From NCBI GenBank assembly GCA_013365365.1, contig JABVXU010000647.1, forward strand, positions 1 to 28,589: a DNA stretch of 28,589 nt. The letters run 5' to 3'. Source of the stretch: Cruorifilaria tuberocauda. Taxonomy: Eukaryota; Nematoda; Chromadorea; Rhabditida; Onchocercidae. The notes beneath the pieces are model-generated. The model ran no database searches and had not been told where the DNA came from. It was given only the letters and a program-made list of their open reading frames with translations. Positions 22,501 to 28,589 of this stretch are shown here, one piece after another; within the stretch, counting starts at the first letter, position 1; every line of letters starts with the position of its first letter. Both the position numbers and the translations under genes were made by a program.

Positions 22501-25500
22501 TTTCCAAATAATTTCCATAATTGTATTTTTCCATTCGTAATATTGTTTTTATTCGAAAGAGATCTTTTCTGGATTAAAAAGCTTTGCAGTAAACAACATC
22601 TTCGCGTTCACATCAATTAAGAAATATAAAATTATTTATTCATTTATTTAATGTTAGCAGTATTAAATATCATTTGGAAAGAAAGAAATCACAATTCAAA
22701 ATGCTTCACATTATTTTTTCCTTTCAATATGACATGCATATTTAATTTCTTAGAGATATTATCAAAAAGCTGTCCATCATACTCGTCGAGGAAAAAAAGT
22801 ATCCTACAGATACTAGTAACGACATTAATCATTCTAGGCAAAAAAATTTATTTGTTCATTTGCATCGGAATTAACAAAACATACATGTAAGTGGATAGGG
22901 AATAAAAATCATACCTTCACGAATTTATTTTTTAGCACTGCTTCGGTCTTTAATTTGTATTTTTCGAACTCATCTTTCAGAACTTCATAACGCCGTTTCT
23001 GTTCACACGAAGTTTCATCTGGACCCAAAAGTTCTGTAATTAACGATAATCTATTTAAAAAAAAGTAAAAGAAATATTCAAAAATTTCGTGTTCTGCTTT
23101 CAAGAGACAGTTTCCACCTTGAACAGTTACGGTATTTTTTTACATAACTTTCTGTATACTTATGTAAAATTTAATCCGATACAGAATAAAATCAAGAAAA
23201 AAGAAACTTGGACGTACCACAGAAATTGATCTTCTGCTTATTACTGAGAAATTTTTGAGCAGTTTTTACGAAATTTTGTTTCAATGATTCAAAATTAGTG
23301 CATTCATCATTAATCTCGCTTGTTGATTTTGAAGCCTAAGTGCACAAATTCTGATGCAAGACTAATGAATCACTGTCAAAAATAAGAAGCTAAGAATATA
23401 AATTTCCAATTGGCAGAAATGTTTTATGAAACTACTTCAATGCGCAAACCTGTCAATAAGTACCCAAAGAATAATGGCGCAAGCAATGCTTTGGAATCAG
23501 AGGCATGAATTTTAATCTCATTTACATTATTTATACAAATTAAACACTTTCATTGGTCAAAAATGAGTTATTCACCTCTTCTTCCACCCCTAAAAAAATT
23601 TGCTGAAATTTCAGTTGCTTTATCAAAGTACTTGAAAGTTTTCTTGTTTTCTATTATAAATCTTCAAAATCATTTTTCAAATGAAAGTTAAATCCAATAA
23701 ATTATCTTGAGAAGCAAAATACCTCAAGAAATGCATTCTCATTTTCTAAAGCCTTATTTTTTCTCTCTAGCTGATCCACTTTATGCTGCAGTTCTGTGCG
23801 AATCGTATTAAAGTCGCCAATTTCAATTGATAATTCCTGGAGTCTGTATCAAAATTTACACATACAGTGAAGGTTATTGAAATAAATATCAACAAAATCT
23901 CTGAAATTCTGCAAAATAACCTTTGTTCTAGTTCATGTAGACGACTTTCCCTTTCTGTATTCGTAGTGTCCATTAGCTTCTTTTTTAGCTCGGTAATTTC
24001 ATTTTTACTGCTTTCCTGAATAAATTTTGCTCAAGATTAAAGAAAGACAAAAAAAAATCAAAAAACTGAAGATTATCATCTAAATTATTTGTGCTCCTTA
24101 AAACAAAATGAACTTTCACCTTTACATCCTGAAGTTCACTTTCCAGCACTTGTATAGCTGGTGTCTTCTCAGCTCTTTTCCGCCAAAATTCTATTTCACT
24201 TTGGGCTCGGCTAAGTTCTTCTTTTAAAGATGCAATGTTCGTTTCAAGTAGTTTGAATGTTTCGTCTTTCTCACGCAATTTTTGATGCAATTCTGCGACC
24301 TGCAACTGGAAGCATGATCTGAAGTAATTAAAATTTTAGCAAATGATTTCACTTTTTAAATAATTTTAGAGAAATCAGCATTAAATACTGGAGAAATCGT
24401 GAAATTGCCAACAGTAATAGTTATCTTACATCAGCTTGTGGAGAAAATCATTGGTCATTCATACCTGTTTTTCAAGTTGTCCCGAATTGACGCATTCTTT
24501 CGCGTATTGTTGTTGAACAGCGGCCAAAACGGAACCATGGTCTGACAATTCTTTTTCACGATCTCCTTCTATTAGTTTTATTTTTGACCGTAATTCCTAA
24601 ATTAAACAATTTGAATAAAGACAAACAAAAAATCAAATAAACCATCAAAACGTAGTTTACCAGCAATCTATTTTCCAACTTTTCAGCTTGTGCTTCTGTC
24701 TTGCTCGCAGTTTTTGTCAGTCTTTCCTTTAAAGCTTCATTTTCGATCTAAAAATCCAAAAAATAAACTGGAAATATTCTAAGTACTTTACTGTGAATTT
24801 TAATGAATATCCGAAATACAACCAAAACAAAGACAGCAACGTAACGGTTGCATTTCATGCCTGTAACATTTTCGATGGGAAATTTATTTCATAAAATTTC
24901 TATAGTGCTCAAACTAAACCAACTAAGATTAAAAAGATATGCTTCCACTTACCAATAAAGCTTTTCTGTCAGACTGAAAAGCTGCCTCTAGTCTACTTTT
25001 TTCATTTATTAATACTTCTAAAGATCTTTTCAAACTCTCGACTTGGTCTCCCTGAAAAAAAATTAAAAAAATTATTATAAAATTATTATAGAATGTATTT
25101 CATGATAATCAGAAGTTGCGAACATAAGCTTCCATGAGTTTCCATCACTTCAATCAGAAACTTGATGAAAATGCAGTGAATAAAACAAAATGAGTTAAAC
25201 CTCGAAAAGCTCTTTTTCTTCCGCATTAACACCAAAACAAGATCCGCCACCTTCTACGCTGTTTTCTGGTTTTTTAAGTGAAGTTGTATTTTCTGCAAGA
25301 AAACCAATAACAATTTGGATAATAGCTTTAAAAAAAATTTATTTTGGAGTTTAAACATACCTTGCTGTAATCCTAAAGCTTTAATCGCCGTCTGCAACGC
25401 ATTTCTTTCAGCACTCAGTCCTTTGTAAGCGCGAATTAGGTCTGAAGAAACGTATTATATTTATAGCACACAAAATTTCAAACAAGACATTAAAAAACCT

Positions 25501-25740
25501 TAAGTAAATTAAACTTAAAAAGTGAACACAACTTAGGTTACAAGTGCTCGGAACAAATATAACAAATATATTTTTCAGGTTTTAGAGATGAATGTAATTT
25601 CTGAAACTCGTTCAGTTCTGTTGAAAATATTCCAAACCTTTCAGTTTATTTTCATAATCGGCGATTTGAAGTTGCTGTTCTTCAATTTTCTTGATAAGAT
25701 CTGAACGGCTTAGTTTCACTTTGTCGTTACTTCTTAACAT
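19516..25740 (-). CDS. GCC1: GRIP-domain golgin, GCC1/GCC88 type
   Basis: GCC88 is a trans-Golgi coiled-coil tether recruited through its C-terminal GRIP domain by Arl1-GTP; it acts in endosome-to-TGN retrieval. Nineteen exons with fully consistent phases give 745 residues (human GCC1 is 775): 25740-25638, 25441-25361, 25292-25201, 25051-24953, 24747-24661, 24596-24465, 24305-24120, 24015-23921, 23843-23723, 23335-23218, 23033-22915, 22426-22244, 22088-21998, 21742-21655, 21300-21152, 20896-20825, 20328-20199, 19986-19868 and 19688-19516. The N-terminus (S-D-L-I-K-K-I-E-E-Q then L-I-R-A-Y-K-G-L) matches the conserved GCC1 start. Long heptad-rich stretches follow. The last exon is the GRIP domain, with N-L-E-Y-L-R-N containing the key Tyr, and G-R-K-H-I-L-K-A-I. 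The start at 25740 is the ATG matching GCC1; a CCAG acceptor just upstream could serve trans-splicing. GCC2 is less likely on length and N-terminus. Confidence 0.93.
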
Positions 25741-26981
25741 TAGTGCCCGAAGGTACGGACCTGGTACGAAGATTAGTTAAGAGAAAAGTTCAGTTAAACC
25801 TTTAGAATAACCAACAATTAAGGACTAAAACTTTGTAAGGAAGAAAAAACAAGAGAACCCAATAATCAAGCATAAGGAACCTCATTAACGATAAAACTTT
25901 AAAACTTCCTTACTACTTTAAGAAATTTCATAAGCTTAAAAAAATTTTTAAAACCAACCCTTAAATATCTTTTGATTAAAACGTCAAATGACCAAACAAT
26001 GAAAGATGAAAACTTCAGAAACCATTCTTCGTAAGATACTTCTTTGTATTCAAAACAAACAAGAAAACAAGTCGATATCTCTTTCAACTAAGAATCCAAA
26101 AGAACTACAATGATACCAAAAGGTTTTGGAGTTGCCAAAATGTAGAATGCACACTGCGCTTACTCCAGCAATTTTAAATTTCATTGCGTTACATATGAAA
26201 TCAATTTGAGAGGTATTCATGGTAGCATAACTACTACACTTCAGCAAAACATATCACGTCGCATCACATCATTAAATTCTATCATCAACATAAAACAAAA
26301 AAAATAATTCTATCGCCAAAACTAAAAGTGAGCGTCTTGTAAATATATAATATGTGATTCTGAAATACCCGATCTATGATGGTAAGATAATGATAGCGGT
26401 TAAGAAGTAACTGACGAAGATAGCAAAGTTTAGAAAATCCTAAAACACAGTGGGTAAATGCACTGTGCAGTATCCAATCACCTGGTGAAAGATTAGATGA
26501 AATGGTCTTTCAACCGCTATCGATAATATGTTTCGGAGATAACTTTCACAAAGTGTGATCCTGAAGAATTAGCCAGATCAGTATGATGTAACTAACAGAT
26601 AAAAAAGCATCAAAATCTAAAGAAAAACATAAGTTTTAAACAGACTATTTGGACAACTAAACCATCATACAAAAATAAATATAAGCAGAAGTCTATTCAA
26701 TAAATGAAATTCAGAAAGATACTTAAGGTTTTACCAATAGTGACAATGCTTCAGTGACATGGTGAAACAGAGATCGTGAATATTTAGAAAATTTCAAGTT
26801 TGTCAAAAACAACTTACAATAACAAATTGCGGATCAAAACAAACAAATGAGTTATTCATTTTTTCGTCAAGAAGACTTTCGGGTGCACGAATTTATACAT
26901 TTATATATCAAAGCATGCGATTATTCACCTTTTTTAGCCAACTGCAGCATATTCCAATGAAATAATTAGCGAAAAGCAAGC
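25741..26981. other. intergenic between EMC6 and the golgin
   Basis: About 1.2 kb of AT-rich DNA without a recognised gene on either strand; short reading frames here lack splice or homology support. It should contain the 3' UTR of EMC6 and the promoter or trans-splice region of the golgin. The distance is long for a nematode operon, so separate promoters are more likely. Confidence 0.5.
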
Positions 26982-27747
26982 TCAGTAAACGTGAACCATA
27001 CCATATAAAAACACCCAGAATAAAATATAGGTGAATAAACCAGATATTAAAGAATGTGTTAACGACAAACTTCGACTGATGAAATAATTCTGCCACTCAA
27101 AATTCGCTTTCATTTCCCAAAATAAAGCCTGAAATTGAAATGAGCAAGTAAAAAAAACTTGGATGAGGTTTTTATTAAAACTGGAGAAGGGACAAAAAGC
27201 GCTGTTCTGAACTAGTTATATAAACGGTCTCTGAAGTAAATTTAAAGCGAAATAAAACTAGTTATTACCTGTAAAACAACAAGGATGAAATAAAATACAA
27301 ATCCAGACACTCCAGTTAATCCAAGAATACCACTTGCCATTCCTGATGCAGCTGCCTGACATGTCCTTGAATACTCCAAGACACCAATATTATGTCGCAT
27401 GGCTATTTCACTAAATATCTGCAACAAATTTCCTGTTGCTAATCACTTTATGAAAAGGAAGTTTATGAGTTAATGATGTTACTTTGCGGCGATTAATTAG
27501 CACGATTAAGAAAGCGGATAGGATTCATTCTATCTTTTATTGAGCATTTAATGAATAACAATGGAGCAATTTTATATTTTATTGCACTTAGAAGTGTCTA
27601 GAAAAATAAATCGTCATATGACAAGTCAAAAGCTAAAACTGCAGTTTGTGAGGGTAAAGAATAAGCATATACCGCCACTTGTTCCACGTCCTTTGTTGTC
27701 TTATTTTCTGTAGTTGAACGCCTAGCATTTGCTGTTTGTGGTGCCAT
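26982..27747 (-). CDS. EMC6: ER membrane protein complex subunit 6
   Basis: EMC6 (TMEM93) is a core membrane subunit of the ER membrane protein complex, which inserts tail-anchored and multi-span proteins. Three exons, 27747-27673, 27418-27269 and 27128-26982, all in phase 0, encode 123 residues (human 110). The second exon carries the family signature: [10 protein letters not shown] and [14 protein letters not shown]. The last ends [19 protein letters not shown], nearly identical to the human C-terminus. Three membrane spans are expected. The N-terminal 25 residues are polar and poorly conserved. The donors GTATAT and GTAATA and the acceptors TTGTTGCAG and CAATTTCAG are good. It is complete and shows no damage. 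Confidence 0.97.
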
Positions 27748-27756
27748 ACTTTTCGA

Positions 27757-27765
27757 CCTGAAATA
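27757..27765 (-). promoter_or_regulatory. candidate spliced-leader acceptor of EMC6
   Basis: On the minus strand TATTTCAG|G lies 10 bases before the EMC6 ATG. This is the usual position and form of a nematode trans-splice acceptor. I saw no matching cis donor upstream, but one cannot be excluded. Confidence 0.5.
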
Positions 27766-28589
27766 CCACTACGTTATCAAATTATCCATTATCAAAACAG
27801 CAGTGATCAAAATAGCACTTAAACTATGGGTTATTTTCACCCATGCACATTTAATTAGCATACTATGACCTCTCTTAACCTTTATTATCATATTATAGCA
27901 TCTATAGTTATCGAAAACACATTCGAATGTCTGCTAACAGTAGTATCTATGCAAACTTCATGATATTTTTCACATTTCTCTCTCCCTCCTTCTCTAAAAA
28001 GAAAGTAAACTGTTTCGCATCCCTCTTCAATCTTTGTTATTACCGAATTATTACACTACCTATCTCCCACCTAATGCCATCATAACACGTCATATGTCAC
28101 GCAACATTCAAGTGGAATAGTAGGGTCGCGCTGGATGACAAGTGGGGAACACAGCGAAGTTGACAAGTCTCATTTGATGTGTCACGTTATTGCTATTCGT
28201 ATGACAGTTGAGCAGTTCTGCTTAATACTACGTGACTACGTGAAGAAAATGGGAGCTATTTGAGTAGCACTTATTAACACTCACATTCTTTTCCCATTGC
28301 ACTTCTCAGAACAATATCGATCGGAATTCAGTACGCTTAGGCATACTTCGCCAGCTTATCTTCAATCAACTTGTAATTAAATAATCACTTCAATATGGAC
28401 AATGGCATCAAATTCAATCAAATAATCAAAAAAAGGATAAAATTAAAATTTTGAATGATTTCTCATTCGATACTATTGATGATAGCTAAAATATATTTTT
28501 TTTTAATTACTAAGAAATATATTTTGAGGAGAAAAGAAAAGATTTAGTGTCAAAACATCTCATTCTCGTGAAAAATTGAACGATTGATC
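27766..28589. other. upstream region of EMC6
   Basis: No coding exon, RNA gene or clear repeat recognised. It presumably holds the EMC6 promoter; a pyrimidine-rich patch lies at about 27975-27998. Confidence 0.4.

Noticed and set aside
25741..26981. EMC6 and the golgin as one operon
   Set aside because: The genes share a strand, but a 1.2-kb gap is much longer than typical nematode operon spacing.
26908..27096. 62-codon minus-strand hydrophobic frame
   Set aside because: It is a shifted frame of EMC6 exon 3; the correct frame ends at 26982 with the conserved EMC6 C-terminus.

Overview
The window looks like nuclear DNA of a nematode, most likely a parasitic clade III (filaria-like) species. 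It is AT-rich, its genes are cut into many short exons with GT...AG introns ending in TTTCAG/TTTTAG, and it holds two genes with major sperm protein (MSP)-type domains, which are greatly expanded in nematodes. None of the five multi-exon proteins is an intact single ORF. I rebuilt each from splice sites with matching phases; species-level assignment is not possible from the sequence alone.

Layout: (1) 138-5239 (+): the 3' part of a Crumbs homologue, with EGF repeats, one laminin G domain, twelve more EGF repeats, a membrane span and a short tail ending in the ERLI PDZ ligand. Its 5' end lies outside the window. (2) 6777-7523 and 7868-9042 (-): two tandem paralogous genes for divergent MSP-domain proteins with matching exon structure; the 5' end of each is unresolved. 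(3) 10941-15408 (-): a complete seven-exon gene in which an intact but divergent 14-3-3 domain is joined to a tail of about 630 residues, probably disordered. The tail carries 14-3-3-type phosphoserine motifs and a PP1-type RVTF motif. (4) 16571-16642 (-): tRNA-Arg(CCG), beside a long CT/GA microsatellite. (5) 16786-19515: mostly featureless, with one weak candidate for a small membrane protein. (6) 19516-25740 (-): a complete 19-exon GRIP-domain golgin of the GCC1/GCC88 type, 745 residues. (7) 26982-27747 (-): a complete three-exon EMC6 gene, 123 residues.

The genes do not form an obvious pathway. Crumbs acts in apical polarity, GCC1 at the trans-Golgi, EMC6 in ER membrane-protein insertion, and MSP-type proteins usually in sperm or as VAP-like adaptors. 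The 14-3-3 protein with the long tail is the most unusual object here: the phosphopeptide pocket residues are all present, and the tail contains motifs that such a pocket would be expected to bind.
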